A stretch of 64,000 bases of DNA from Clostridia bacterium. Its GTDB lineage: Bacteria > Bacillota > Clostridia > Oscillospirales > Acutalibacteraceae. Positions 39,533 to 48,870 of this stretch are shown piece after piece (position 1 is the stretch's first letter; every line of letters begins with the position of its first letter). The notes beneath the pieces are model-generated. The model saw nothing but the letters and a program-made list of their open reading frames with translations. It had not been told where the DNA came from and did not search any database. The position numbers and the translations under genes were made by a program. The stretch covers positions 29,460-93,459 of the forward strand of contig JAFVBH010000067.1 of NCBI GenBank assembly GCA_017480115.1, read 5' to 3'.

Positions 39533-41969
39533 CCAGGACTTTGCGGGCTTCTTTCCAAGCCTTGTCCGCTTCATCCTTTTCTGCGGATTTCGCCGCATAT
39601 GCTGTCAGAGCATCATACTCATCCTTGTATATCTCTGGCACTACTGCGGAATCGGCTGCCGCCTTGAGTGCCGCTTTCAGCTTTGCTTTGCCGAAGGTGC
39701 CGTTCTTGTTGCGGATATCAAAACCGGCCAGTTCCGGCACTTCACGGATAAGCGCCTCCATCTCATCGGTTTTGCCCTCGTCAAAGAATGCCACAAGTTT
39801 TGTCATTGCATCCATGACAGCAGATGTTTTTTTAGCGTCCAGTTCTTTGAGCCGTTTATTCAGATTTGCCTTCGGAATGCTGTCACCTTTATCATTCAGC
39901 ACATCCTTCAACAAGCCCTCATCACCGGATTCTTCCTCGCGCATTTCGTCAAGCTCTGCCTCAAGAGCCGCTGACTGTTCCATCAGTTCGTTGATGGCGG
40001 CAAGTTCCTCTGCGAAGTACACCGCCTCGATAATTTCCCTCGGAATAAGCGCACCCTCGAAGGACTTTACCTTGGAGGTATCGTCCACGGAGATTGTCTC
40101 TCCGTTTTCGTCCTTTGCTTTCTTCTGCGCATACTCGTATTCGATTTCCCGACCGACTTCATATCCGCTGGCTTTGATAGCGTAAACATCGTCCTGCAGC
40201 TTTGCATTCCAGTAATTCAGCAGGCAGTCGTACACATCATAGTTGTCAAGAAGCCGTGCGGATTCATACGCCTTGAGGAGCATGACTGCAATCGCGCGGA
40301 TCAGTTCCTTGGGATTTGTCTCGGACTCAATACCAAACAGGATGTCCTTTACCGAATCACGCCACTGCGCGAATATTGCATCAGTCTCTTTCTGCTTTTC
40401 GGCGAGGATATTGGTGTCCTGTCCGATCACACCCTCGATCTGGCTGGACGGGAGAGCGAGGTTATATACATCGTGCGCCTCATCCACGCAGGTGAAGATT
40501 TCCTGCTTCAAAGCCGGGGAGATATCCCACAGCCTTTTCAGCGACTTGATGTCCGTTCCCGGAATGCCGCCCTTCAGATGCGCCGCAATATTCTGCGGCA
40601 ACGTATCATCGGTTTTCTGTATGTAACGAGGCACATTCATATTGCCCGCGTTCTGCTCCAGGATATCCGTGTACTTCACAAAGCGGGAATATCCTTTGAT
40701 GGTTTCACCGCTGATAAAGGTCTGTACGATTTTCTCTATGTCTTGCTCACGGAGCCTGTTCTTGTTGCCGTCCTTCTTGAATCCTCTGCTGGCGTCAATC
40801 AGGAAGATGCCCTCCCTGGTTTCCGCTCCCTCTTTGTCAATGATGACGATGCATGCCGGGATGCCCGTTCCGTAAAACAGGTTTGCGGGAAGGCTCACGA
40901 TGCCTTTGATGTATCTTTTCTTCAGCACCTCGATACGGATGGTTTCTTCCGCATTGCCTCTGAACAATACGCCGTGCGGCATAATGATACCTGCTTTACC
41001 GTTGCTGTCCAGGGATTTCAGAACATGGAGGAACCAGGCATAGTCTCCGTTCTTTTCGGGAGGGATGCCGTATCCGTCAAAACGCTTATATTTATCCTCG
41101 GATGTCTTAATGCCATCACTCCAAGATTTATCGGAGAAAGGCGGATTCATGACGATGAAGTCAAACTTCTTCAGTTCGCCGAAATCGTCCGTAAAAGCAG
41201 GATCGACCAGCGTGTTTCCGCGCTTGATCTCGCCTGTACCTTTCTGATGGAGGATGAGGTTCATCTTTGCCAAGCCCGCCGTAGCATGGTCCTTCTCCTG
41301 ACCGAAGATGGTCACGATGGAATCGCCGTTCTCATCCACAGGAGCTTCGTCCGCCGCCCTGATGAGAAGGCTTCCGCTACCTGCCGCCGGATCGTACAGA
41401 GTCCACTTCTTGGTTGGCATCTGTCGGATGTTACCAATGCCGATAAGCCGTGCGATGATGCGGGACACCTCGCTTGGCGTGTAGAACTGTCCCTTGCTCT
41501 TGCCGGACTCCTGCGCGAACTTCATCATGAAATACTCGTAAGCATCGCCGATGATATCGTCGCCGCTGGCACGGTTATTCTTGAAGTCAATCGCCGGATT
41601 CTGGAATACGCCAATCAAGCCGGACACCTTATCGACAAGTTCCTTGCCGGAGCCTAGTTCATCGGGATTGTTGAAGCTGACATCAGGAAGGGATCCCTGG
41701 AGTCTGTTGTCCTCCAAGAACTTTTGGATAATTATATCCACGCGCTCACCGACATCGCTCTTTCCCTTGGCCGCAATCAAATCCTCAAAGGACGCACCCT
41801 TGCTAATGGTAAATTCAGCGAACGGCTGACCCTTGTATCTGTCAGACACATATTTGAAGAACAACAGGACAAGCACGTAATCCTTATACCTTGCCGGTTC
41901 CACGCCGCCTCTCAGTTTATTGCAAGCCTCCCAAAGGAGAGAATATAGTTCAGATTTCTTCACAGCCAT
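39435..41969 (-). CDS. hsdM: Type I restriction-modification DNA methyltransferase subunit, orphan and altered at its C-terminus
   Basis: 844 residues. N-terminal helical domain, then the adenine methyltransferase core with SAM motif DPAAGSGSLL and catalytic NPPF (FIVMNPPFSDKSW in context), then a long helical C-terminal extension. Normal HsdM sequence runs to about EARKVLDEKVEAKY, after which RQGRRAAPDGKSKKEPG looks like read-through of the next gene's frame. No hsdS or hsdR is present nearby, so specificity and cleavage are missing. Likely an orphan or inactive remnant. Confidence 0.85.
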   Translation of the reverse strand: MAVKKSELYSLLWEACNKLRGGVEPARYKDYVLVLLFFKYVSDRYKGQPFAEFTISKGASFEDLIAAKGKSDVGERVDIIIQKFLEDNRLQGSLPDVSFNNPDELGSGKELVDKVSGLIGVFQNPAIDFKNNRASGDDIIGDAYEYFMMKFAQESGKSKGQFYTPSEVSRIIARLIGIGNIRQMPTKKWTLYDPAAGSGSLLIRAADEAPVDENGDSIVTIFGQEKDHATAGLAKMNLILHQKGTGEIKRGNTLVDPAFTDDFGELKKFDFIVMNPPFSDKSWSDGIKTSEDKYKRFDGYGIPPEKNGDYAWFLHVLKSLDSNGKAGIIMPHGVLFRGNAEETIRIEVLKKRYIKGIVSLPANLFYGTGIPACIVIIDKEGAETREGIFLIDASRGFKKDGNKNRLREQDIEKIVQTFISGETIKGYSRFVKYTDILEQNAGNMNVPRYIQKTDDTLPQNIAAHLKGGIPGTDIKSLKRLWDISPALKQEIFTCVDEAHDVYNLALPSSQIEGVIGQDTNILAEKQKETDAIFAQWRDSVKDILFGIESETNPKELIRAIAVMLLKAYESARLLDNYDVYDCLLNYWNAKLQDDVYAIKASGYEVGREIEYEYAQKKAKDENGETISVDDTSKVKSFEGALIPREIIEAVYFAEELAAINELMEQSAALEAELDEMREEESGDEGLLKDVLNDKGDSIPKANLNKRLKELDAKKTSAVMDAMTKLVAFFDEGKTDEMEALIREVPELAGFDIRNKNGTFGKAKLKAALKAAADSAVVPEIYKDEYDALTAYAAKSAEKDEADKAWKEARKVLDEKVEAKYRQGRRAAPDGKSKKEPGTVRYQYP

Positions 41970-42028
41970 AGCCCTCTTTATCTCCTATCTTTTTGCACGG
42001 TCTATTGTTTTCTACACAAAAATAGCAC

Positions 42029-42217
42029 TCACGCCTTCAGTCGATACGTCCGATTAATGTTCCAACCCTCGGCGATGACAATGTCTTCGACGATTTCAGC
42101 GGACTTCGCCGTCAGATGATCAGACAAATAATACATAATCATCTGCCTTATCGCTAATTGTCTATCACCTGTCGGCGGCAAAACGCAGAATGTTGCGCCA
42201 GAACATTCACCACTGTC
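42029..42217 (-). pseudogene. Short open stretch without a start, upstream of hsdM
   Basis: A frame of about 62 codons reads DSGECSGATFCVLPPTGDRQ, then LAIRQMIMYYLSDHLTAKSA and ends ...NINRTYRLKA. It looks protein-like but has no ATG or GTG near the available GGAGG site and overlaps the end of the regulator gene. Possibly a decayed gene or one using a rare start. Confidence 0.35.
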
Positions 42218-42219
42218 GA

Positions 42220-42438
42220 TTATGATAATTCCTCCTGATCCGGAGTAAACTCCATGATATCGTCAATGGTGCAGCCCAGCGTCGCGCAGATTTTTCTCAA
42301 GACATCGGTGGAGACATCCTTCCCGCGGGTAAGCTGGCCCAATGCGTAATGGGTGATCCCAGACTGACGCTCCAGGTCGCTTTTTTTCATATCCTTATCG
42401 ATCAGCAGCTTCCACAGCTTCTTATAACTGACAGCCAT
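42220..42438 (-). CDS. Small Cro/CI-type regulator
   Basis: 72 residues from the ATG at 42438, with GGAGGTG 8 bases upstream. A single helix-turn-helix domain: LWKLLIDKDMKKSDLERQSG, then ITHYALGQLTRGKDVSTDVL and LRKICATLGCTIDDIMEF. This short type often controls neighbouring restriction-modification or toxin genes; it lies upstream of hsdM on the same strand. Confidence 0.9.
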   Translation of the reverse strand: MAVSYKKLWKLLIDKDMKKSDLERQSGITHYALGQLTRGKDVSTDVLRKICATLGCTIDDIMEFTPDQEELS

Positions 42439-42616
42439 GTGGGCACCTCCCTGAAAGTGCTTACAAAAATACATGATGTATTATACCACACAACGCCTAT
42501 AAATTCAACCGATCCGGACGAAATTCATCCAACTCTTTCTAAAAACTCTCCCGTTTCCGATGGACTTGTGAAACGACCTGCGGTATTGTCTTGTGCTTGG
42601 AAAGGCAGGCGATAAA

Positions 42617-42904
42617 ATGAAGATATTAGAAGAACTGTGGTACGGCAACGTGACGCCAGGCGAGCGGGATACGCCTCGCAGAAGCCGGCTTCATACGCTG
42701 GGCGCGTTAATCCTGCGGAACGAAGAAGAACTCATGCCGCTGCTTTCGGACAAGGCCAAAGAGGTCTACGAAAAGTTGCGGGACTGTCAATCGGAGCTCA
42801 ACTACCTCAATGAATGTGAGGTTTTCGTGCAGGGCTTCTCCCTCGGTGCAAAGATCATGCTGGAGGTCATGGAGAGCATGGAAAAATATACGACAGATTT
42901 ATAA
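42617..42904 (+). CDS. DUF6809-like protein
   Basis: 95 residues. MKILEELWYGNVTPGERDTP, then helices SDKAKEVYEKLRDCQSELNY and EVFVQGFSLGAKIMLEVMES. This all-helical pattern is common in gut Firmicutes mobile regions and matches what I recall as DUF6809. Its role is unknown. The ribosome site is weak (AGGCAGGCG). Confidence 0.75.
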   Translation: MKILEELWYGNVTPGERDTPRRSRLHTLGALILRNEEELMPLLSDKAKEVYEKLRDCQSELNYLNECEVFVQGFSLGAKIMLEVMESMEKYTTDL

Positions 42905-42944
42905 AGAGGCAACGCCGCGGTATCTACCGCAGCATTGCCTCCCT

Positions 42945-43922
42945 TCATGCCTCTATGAGCTTTAACGCTTCCTCTGCCGTGATCGTACCATTCAAAAATG
43001 CGTCCCGCGCGGCGGCTGCCTTGTCACGCCAATCGTAATAGTCGCTGTAGTGGATTCCCTTGGGGAGATGGTGGTCGGCGTCGGCCTCCCGCTCATACCG
43101 CTTGTACATCCGCTGGTTGGCCCGGTCGTAGGCGCGGATTACCTCGTTGCGCCCTGCTTCCCGGCGGTGCTTCAGAGCAGGCGCAAGATCCTTGCATGTC
43201 TTGTTCCCTCGGATTTTGCGGTCACAGTACAGCGTCCTTCTTCTCGTCTTCGGGATAAAATATCGGCCGCAGCACTCGCACAGCGCCACGTTTGGCGTAT
43301 TGGCAAGAAAACGCATCATCAAAAAGCGATAGTACTCAATCGGCGAGCGGAACCGAACCTGCGCCGTCAGCTTCTTACCCAGGGAAAGTATTTGCGGCAC
43401 TTCTGCCTGGACAAAGAATGCATGCTTGGATTGTAGATCCGGCGACGTCCCGTTTCGGATATCATACAGGGCATCGTTCACAAGGAACTGTAGCTGCATG
43501 ATGGAAGAGAGCCGCTCCACAATCGTTTGCGCTGTCCGAATCATCCACCAGGCGGAGCCGTCGTCCGGCGGAACAGCGTCCTCCAGCATAAGCCGCGTCA
43601 GCGTACCGTAGAGCGGGTTTTCCTTCTCCAGCTCGTCCAGCAAATCGTATACGATCTGCATGGCGCCCTGAAATGCGTCTACTGAAACATACGGCTCGCC
43701 TGCGTGTTCCTCGTCAACAGCTTCCAGAAACATATCCTCAACGCGTTCCGAGAGCAGATCTACGACCGCAGCATAAGGCTTAAAGTTCAGCTCTGAAAAT
43801 TCTATGATCTCCGCGTTGACCGTGGACGCTTTTAGCTTGACCTCACCATTTCGTGTGGTGAGGTTCCATCTGATTCGTCCGTCGGCAGCGACGGACACAT
43901 ATAATCCTAATATCTTTTCCAT
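42945..43922 (-). CDS. DUF6076-like protein with zinc-ribbon
   Basis: 325 residues from the ATG at 43922; longer starts to 44030 are open. A mostly helical N-terminal two-thirds is followed by a Cys cluster CECCGRYFIPKTRRRTLYC and a basic helical C-terminus ending TITAEEALKLIEA. This fits my recollection of DUF6076, a family in Clostridia with a C-terminal treble-clef-like zinc site, function unknown. Convergent with the DUF6809-like gene and divergent from the AAA ATPase. Confidence 0.7.
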   Translation of the reverse strand: MEKILGLYVSVAADGRIRWNLTTRNGEVKLKASTVNAEIIEFSELNFKPYAAVVDLLSERVEDMFLEAVDEEHAGEPYVSVDAFQGAMQIVYDLLDELEKENPLYGTLTRLMLEDAVPPDDGSAWWMIRTAQTIVERLSSIMQLQFLVNDALYDIRNGTSPDLQSKHAFFVQAEVPQILSLGKKLTAQVRFRSPIEYYRFLMMRFLANTPNVALCECCGRYFIPKTRRRTLYCDRKIRGNKTCKDLAPALKHRREAGRNEVIRAYDRANQRMYKRYEREADADHHLPKGIHYSDYYDWRDKAAAARDAFLNGTITAEEALKLIEA

Positions 43923-44097
43923 ACTTCCTCGCATTGTATGAAAGCGATCTTTGCCCAAAACGGTGAAGACCGCTTTTTCATGTAAAGATTCGTTTTTCGT
44001 TGCTACCATTATAGCACGCGGACCGCCCAAAAGATAGATGGAGGCCGTGAATTCCGGCTCCCACCCTAGGGAGCCGCAGAAAGGAGGCGGTGGCTAT

Positions 44098-45162
44098 ATG
44101 ATTGCGCCAATGCTGAATGAACAAGATAAAAACTACGAAAGGAATTTGAAAATGACAACAGAAAACAGAAACACGCTCGCCGTGATCGACGGCGAAACAC
44201 TCATGGACATGAGGCTTCCGCCGACAAAGTTTTGTGTGGACACGGTTCTGCCGCAGGGCATATCCATCCTCGGCGGCGCACCGAAGATCGGAAAGTCCTG
44301 GCTGGTGCTGGATCTCTGTGTCCGTATCGCCAAAGGAGAACCGCTGTGGGGTCTGCCGACGCACAAGGGCACGACGCTGTATCTTTGTCTCGAAGATCCG
44401 CTCCGACGGACGCAGGAGCGTCTCAACTGCATCACCGATGATGTGCCGCCCAATGCCTTCTTTGCAACGGCAGCCGGAACGCTGGCCGACGGTCTCTGCG
44501 AGCAGATCAAAAATTTTGTCGCGGAGCATCCCGATACTGTATTTGTCGCCATCGATACCTTTCAGATCGTTCGTAAAAGCAGTACGGATATGACGTACTC
44601 GAATGACTATGAAGAAATCAGGATTCTAAAACAGCTTGCGGACGAGCTCGGCATCGCCCTTCTGCTGGTGCATCATCTGCGCAAACAGGGCGACAGCGAC
44701 CCGCTGAACAAGCTCTCCGGCACGACCGGAATCAGCGGCGCGGTGGACGCGATCTTCGTTTTGGATCAGAGTAAGCGCAACGCCACCGGCGCGACGCTGA
44801 TCTGCACCGGCAGAGATATTGAGTATCGGGAGCTGGAATTGAATCTTGATAAGCAAACTTGCGTATGGGAATTGATATCCGATTCACTGGACGAGCCGTT
44901 GAAGTGTCTGCCGGAGGATATGATCCTGCTGGTGGACCTTGTTAAATCAATCGGTTTCTTCTCCGGCGGCAACACGGAATTTGCGGAACGGTATAACACG
45001 TTCAGCGGGAAACAGCTATCCGCAAAGACATTGAAACAGCAGATGAATCTGTGGCGGTATCTGCTGGAGCAGAATGGTGTGAGGTTTGAAAATCACCGCA
45101 GTAACGGACTGCGGCTTGTGACCGTTTTCTTTTCCATTTTAAATTTGTATAATCCAATGTAA
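44098..45162 (+). CDS. RepA-like AAA ATPase (DnaB/RecA-fold helicase-type)
   Basis: 354 residues from the ATG at 44098, with AAAGGAGG 8 bases upstream. The RecA-like core has ISILGGAPKIGKSWLVLDLC (Walker A), FVAIDTFQIVRKSS (Walker B), LLLVHHLRKQGD and SGTTGISGAVDAIF. A C-terminal winged-helix-like part follows. This AAA_25/RepA-like type is carried by plasmids and integrative elements and loads on or unwinds DNA at replication. No partner primase or relaxase is seen, so it may be a remnant of a former element. Confidence 0.85.
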   Translation: MIAPMLNEQDKNYERNLKMTTENRNTLAVIDGETLMDMRLPPTKFCVDTVLPQGISILGGAPKIGKSWLVLDLCVRIAKGEPLWGLPTHKGTTLYLCLEDPLRRTQERLNCITDDVPPNAFFATAAGTLADGLCEQIKNFVAEHPDTVFVAIDTFQIVRKSSTDMTYSNDYEEIRILKQLADELGIALLLVHHLRKQGDSDPLNKLSGTTGISGAVDAIFVLDQSKRNATGATLICTGRDIEYRELELNLDKQTCVWELISDSLDEPLKCLPEDMILLVDLVKSIGFFSGGNTEFAERYNTFSGKQLSAKTLKQQMNLWRYLLEQNGVRFENHRSNGLRLVTVFFSILNLYNPM

Positions 45163-45203
45163 AAAAACAGCATCAACAAAAGGTCCCTGTTTGTGCTGAT
45201 TTT

Positions 45204-45539
45204 TTAATGTTTGTATGAATAAAATGTCCGGGCAATATCATATAAAAGCTTTTTTTCCGCCTCGTCAAGCTCTCGAAAATTCTCTATCAGGGCAACCTCA
45301 TGCACATTCAGATCATATTTATTTACAGTTTCAAAAACATGCTCAATATCTGTGTGTCCGATCAAAAAATCAACAGACGTATTAAAAAAATCCGCCATTT
45401 TTATCAATGTATCAATATCCGGTTCTACATCATGATTCTCATATTTATTTACAGATTGTTGGCTGACGCCGAGCATATCGGCAAGCTGTTGCTGGCTGAT
45501 GCGCTTTCTTGCTCTCAACATTTTTAAATTTTTCACCAT
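45204..45539 (-). CDS. XRE-family regulator
   Basis: 111 residues from the ATG at 45539, with GGAGGG 8 bases upstream. Helix-turn-helix: LKMLRARKRISQQQLADMLG, then VSQQSVNKYENHDVEPDIDT and LIKMADFFNTSVDFLIG. The C-terminal half is helical. The intergenic region to the right holds two related dyads and the promoter of the divergent membrane-protein operon, which it probably represses along with itself. Confidence 0.9.
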   Translation of the reverse strand: MVKNLKMLRARKRISQQQLADMLGVSQQSVNKYENHDVEPDIDTLIKMADFFNTSVDFLIGHTDIEHVFETVNKYDLNVHEVALIENFRELDEAEKKLLYDIARTFYSYKH

Positions 45540-45563
45540 ATAGCAACCCTCCAATTAGATAAT

Positions 45564-45633
45564 AACAACTATCGTTAGTTTTATAAAAAACCTTTTGATT
45601 GTTATTGACAACAACTCAAGGTTGTTATATAAT
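45564..45633 (+). promoter_or_regulatory. Promoter of the zinc-ribbon/lipoprotein operon overlapped by operator dyads
   Basis: TTGACA at 45605-45610 and TATAAT at 45628-45633 are 17 bases apart. AACAACTCAAGGTTGTT (45609-45625) fills the spacer as a near-perfect dyad; a related dyad AACAACTATCGTTAGTT lies at 45564-45580, nearer the XRE gene. Placement fits repression by the adjacent XRE protein at both promoters. Confidence 0.8.
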
Positions 45634-45688
45634 ACGGGTATACGATATTTTCGGCGAAGAAAATGTCAGAAAACAGGAGGTTTTTATT

Positions 45689-46150
45689 ATGAGTTATGTT
45701 TGTCCCAACTGCGGAGAGACGCTTGAGAGCGGCTTGAGCTTCTGCACGAAATGCGGCGCTGCCGTTGACCCTATGGGCGCGCAGTCGCAGCCCTCAAAGC
45801 AGGACCTTGCGGTTTTGCAGGAGCTTTCCCGCAGGATCGAATTTGAAAGCAAGCTGTGGGTCATCATCGGCGTTTTGCAGTGCATCAGTCTTGTCGGTAT
45901 CATTGCGGGTACCTACAACTTTATTACCGCGTCCAAAAACAAAAAATATGCGGACGATATTTTAAAGCGTCCGGTGGGGATCTATAACGCGTTCGATTCT
46001 CTGAACAGTTGGATCATCACCCTGCTGCTCAATGTTTTCCTCGGTTCCATCGTCGGAATTATCGGCTCTGTTTATAACTATATGAGCGTGCGGGATTATG
46101 TCAAAAAGAACAAGGACGCTTTTGACAGACTGGAGCGGTATTATAAGTAA
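45689..46150 (+). CDS. Zinc-ribbon membrane protein
   Basis: 153 residues with CAGGAGG 9 bases before the ATG. A zinc ribbon (CPNCGETLESGLSFCTKCG) opens the protein; two hydrophobic segments (WVIIGVLQCISLVGIIAGTY and IITLLLNVFLGSIVGIIGSV) make a hairpin in the membrane. No enzyme motif. First gene of a small operon with a lipoprotein, under the XRE-controlled promoter. Confidence 0.8.
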   Translation: MSYVCPNCGETLESGLSFCTKCGAAVDPMGAQSQPSKQDLAVLQELSRRIEFESKLWVIIGVLQCISLVGIIAGTYNFITASKNKKYADDILKRPVGIYNAFDSLNSWIITLLLNVFLGSIVGIIGSVYNYMSVRDYVKKNKDAFDRLERYYK

Positions 46151-46165
46151 ATGGAGGTATCTCAA

Positions 46166-47575
46166 GTGCAAAAGTTCAAGTGCATTCTAAGCATTGTCTT
46201 AATGATAGCGCTGTTGGCAGCCTTTGCAGCCTGTGGACAGACGCGTGATAAGCAAACCGGCGGAAGCGACGATTCACTCGATGTTGTGCTTGACAACATG
46301 ATTTCAAAGACGGAAAGTGCGGAGATTACACCGCAAGAGGTGGATATCACCAACTTTTATCATTTAGGCGAACACTATATTGGCAGGGGATACAGGACGG
46401 ATCCAAGCGCCGTCGGGATGCGGAGCTGCATTTTGATCTGTTTCAATTCACAGATGGAGCTGACGTCATATTTTACATATCCCGCAGGCGATGACATTAC
46501 GCTGATATCAGACAACTATTTTGTGTTGGCGGACGATAATAAAGAGGTTTATCTTTTCGACTCAGCGCTTAACAATTTGACGAGTACATACCCAAATGCG
46601 AAAACTTGTTATTACGAGACCAAGTTGGGCAGACACAGCGTCAGTTTCTTTGACGATGACGGGTTAAAGTATTTTGATATTACCGATAACAGCACCTACA
46701 GCGAAACTACATACACATTATCGGTCTATGATATGCTGACAGACGAAAAAATTACGGATATCATACTGGATAGAGAGTTGAGCTCCGCAGATAAATTTCA
46801 AACGCGATATATTGGCGGAGGATATCTGTATTCTGCACCGTATTTGATCAACTACAGAACAGGGCTGATTGTCAACATTGGTTCTTGGGACAGATGGTAC
46901 GTGGATTTTTATTACTATGATCAAAAAATTTACGCCATAGACAGCCATCCGGGCGGCACTACGTCGATAGTGACATGCTTTGATGAGCGCGGCACACAGC
47001 TTTGGCAGCGTTGGCATCGCGGCGATAATTTTGATATCGCGACCGGCGAGGCGAATATTTCCTTCGCCCGGATTGAAGAACGGGAAGGCCACAAGGCAAA
47101 AATTGAGGCGGCAGATATTCATGGGTCCTTCACAGGGTGCTACGGTCTGTCTAATTCCGATCTCGCATACCAACATTATCTCAGCGGATATGCCGTCCTG
47201 CAAATTGAGAATGAAAACGGTGAGTTTGTCGCTTTGTCCGACAGAGACGGAAACTTTCTGATTGGTCCGTTTGCTCAGCAGGCATATGAAACTCATATCA
47301 GCATAAAGGTGGGAGAGTTTTGTGCGAAATACGGCCTTATGATAGAGAAAACAAACAGCGGGTGCCGCCTTGTAGGGAGGAACGGCAAGACGGTGGATGT
47401 GCCAACGGCTTGCACCTACGGCGACCCGAACAGTTCCGAATCCTTGGTGGGGTTTGGATTGAAACACATTATTGGAGTTGAAAACGGCTTTGTTTACTTC
47501 AATAATGTCGGCTACGGCAAAGACGACGCACCGGATACATTTGTAGTAGCACTCGATATTTCATCGATTTTGTAA
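46166..47575 (+). CDS. Lipoprotein of unknown function
   Basis: 469 residues from the GTG at 46166, eight bases after GGAGG; an in-frame ATG at 46151 overlaps that site. The signal peptide ends in the lipobox LAAFAAC, so the protein is lipid-anchored outside. The mature part has repeated beta-strand stretches with aromatic residues (RWYVDFYYYDQKIYAIDSHP, WQRWHRGDNFDIATGEANIS), suggesting a beta-propeller-like fold; this is inference. No catalytic motif recognised. Confidence 0.8.
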   Translation: MQKFKCILSIVLMIALLAAFAACGQTRDKQTGGSDDSLDVVLDNMISKTESAEITPQEVDITNFYHLGEHYIGRGYRTDPSAVGMRSCILICFNSQMELTSYFTYPAGDDITLISDNYFVLADDNKEVYLFDSALNNLTSTYPNAKTCYYETKLGRHSVSFFDDDGLKYFDITDNSTYSETTYTLSVYDMLTDEKITDIILDRELSSADKFQTRYIGGGYLYSAPYLINYRTGLIVNIGSWDRWYVDFYYYDQKIYAIDSHPGGTTSIVTCFDERGTQLWQRWHRGDNFDIATGEANISFARIEEREGHKAKIEAADIHGSFTGCYGLSNSDLAYQHYLSGYAVLQIENENGEFVALSDRDGNFLIGPFAQQAYETHISIKVGEFCAKYGLMIEKTNSGCRLVGRNGKTVDVPTACTYGDPNSSESLVGFGLKHIIGVENGFVYFNNVGYGKDDAPDTFVVALDISSIL

Positions 47576-47631
47576 AAAACGATGAATCCGGCAGTCGGCG
47601 CGATACGATAAAATATTAGGAGGCGTTTTTA

Positions 47632-48174
47632 ATGGTTTGTAAAAATTGCGGCGCGAAAATCGGAGAAAATGAAAAATACTGCATAACCTGCGGTGTGCAG
47701 AACGATATCGCCGTCAAGGCACCCGACAAAAGCGCAGAGAACAAGACTGGAAACAAAAGACTATACACGATTGTCGGCGCTATTACTGCGGTACTGTTAC
47801 TTGTGATCTTGATTGCCACAGTCGGCGGGAAGCCCGAAAAAAAGATCGTCGGCACATGGCAGATGACAGAGAAAAGTCAGGAGCAGATAAACAATTCCGT
47901 TGAATCTACATTGGACTCTATTTATACGTATGGTTTGGGCATTGCCTACCCGGGTCCGGTCATTTCCTTTGGAAAAGACGGACAGTGCACGGAAAACGGC
48001 GACGCAAGCGGCGCTTATGTCGTTGAAAACGGAGTTTTGACCCTTTACAGTTCATCATGGTTTTCAACGGTAGAGATCTCTTATAAAATTTCCATTACCG
48101 GTAATAAATTGTAGCTGACAAATCTGAACGATCCGGATGACAATCGCGTCATGATCTACAAAAAAGTCGGATAA
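47632..48174 (+). pseudogene. Zinc-ribbon single-pass protein interrupted by an in-frame TAG
   Basis: Starts with GGAGGCG upstream of the ATG. A zinc ribbon (CKNCGAKIGENEKYCITCG), a linker, one membrane helix (LYTIVGAITAVLLLVILIAT) and an outside domain with GTWQM, as in lipocalin-like DUFs. Translation stops at TAG (48112-48114) after 160 residues, yet the frame continues LTNLNDPDDNRVMIYKKVG to a TAA at 48172, as expected of the natural C-terminus. Either a recent nonsense mutation or read-through; the product would lack only the last strand or two. Confidence 0.65.
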
Positions 48175-48186
48175 ATGTATATTCTG

Positions 48187-48240
48187 CAAAGGGTTGCTTC
48201 GAGAGTTTCGGAGCAACTCTTTTCTCTCTTTATTTTTGCG
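48187..48240 (+). terminator. Terminator after the interrupted gene
   Basis: GGGTTGCT (48191-48198) pairs with AGCAACTC (48212-48219), extended by nearby bases, then a T/C-rich run. Confidence 0.65.
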
Positions 48241-48301
48241 TATATTTTTGCATTTATGTCAGACAATAGTGTCAAAGTCTGAAAATAAAGGAGAAAGATA
48301 G

Positions 48302-48841
48302 ATGAAAGCGACAGGCATTGTCAGAAGAATCGACGACCTCGGACGGGTCGTGATTCCGAAAGAAATCAGAAGAACCATGCGTATCCGCGAAGGCGACCCA
48401 CTGGAGATTTATACAGACGCGGACGGCGAGGTCATTTTCAAAAAATATTCGCCCATGGGGGAAATGAGCGAGTTCACATCACAGTATGCGGAGGTACTGT
48501 ACCGGGCAACCAACATGCCGGTGCTCATTACAGACCGTGACCATGTAATCTCCGTGGTAGGGTTGCCCAAACGGGAGGCGTATGAAAAACGCATCTCCAA
48601 AGAGTTGGAGGATATTATGGAAAACCGTGCGGAGTTTATCGCCAAAGGTTCAGGCGAGGAACTGATCCCAATCGAGGGCTTACAGCGCAGCGCCGCGGTA
48701 GCATTCCCCATCGTCGGAAGCGGCGATGTGACCGGCGCGGTGATCCTGTTAAGCTCGGACAGCCAGCCCCACCCTTCGGCGACCGAAATCAAGCTGGCGC
48801 AGGTGGCGGCAAGCTTTTTGGGGAAACAAACGGAGGAATAA
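48302..48841 (+). CDS. spoVT: Stage V sporulation protein T-like regulator
   Basis: 179 residues, the usual SpoVT length. N-terminal AbrB domain (MKATGIVRRIDDLGRVVIPK, EIRRTMRIREGDPLEIYTDA), C-terminal GAF-like domain (TNMPVLITDRDHVISVVGLP, then AAVAFPIVGSGDVTGAVILL). SpoVT controls late forespore genes. GGAGA lies 9 bases before the ATG. Its first 95 bases and upstream region are duplicated at 36.7 kb. Confidence 0.93.
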   Translation: MKATGIVRRIDDLGRVVIPKEIRRTMRIREGDPLEIYTDADGEVIFKKYSPMGEMSEFTSQYAEVLYRATNMPVLITDRDHVISVVGLPKREAYEKRISKELEDIMENRAEFIAKGSGEELIPIEGLQRSAAVAFPIVGSGDVTGAVILLSSDSQPHPSATEIKLAQVAASFLGKQTEE

Positions 48842-48843
48842 GA

Positions 48844-48870
48844 AAAATTGCTCACAACGCGAGCAGTTTT
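48844..48870 (+). terminator. Terminator of spoVT
   Basis: AAAATTGCTC and GAGCAGTTTT flank ACAACGC, then CTATT. The core TGCTCACAACGCGAGCA also occurs at 23206-23225. Confidence 0.7.

Noticed and set aside
44133..44552. Leftward frame opposite the RepA-like ATPase
   Set aside because: Antisense to a gene with clear Walker motifs; no start signal.
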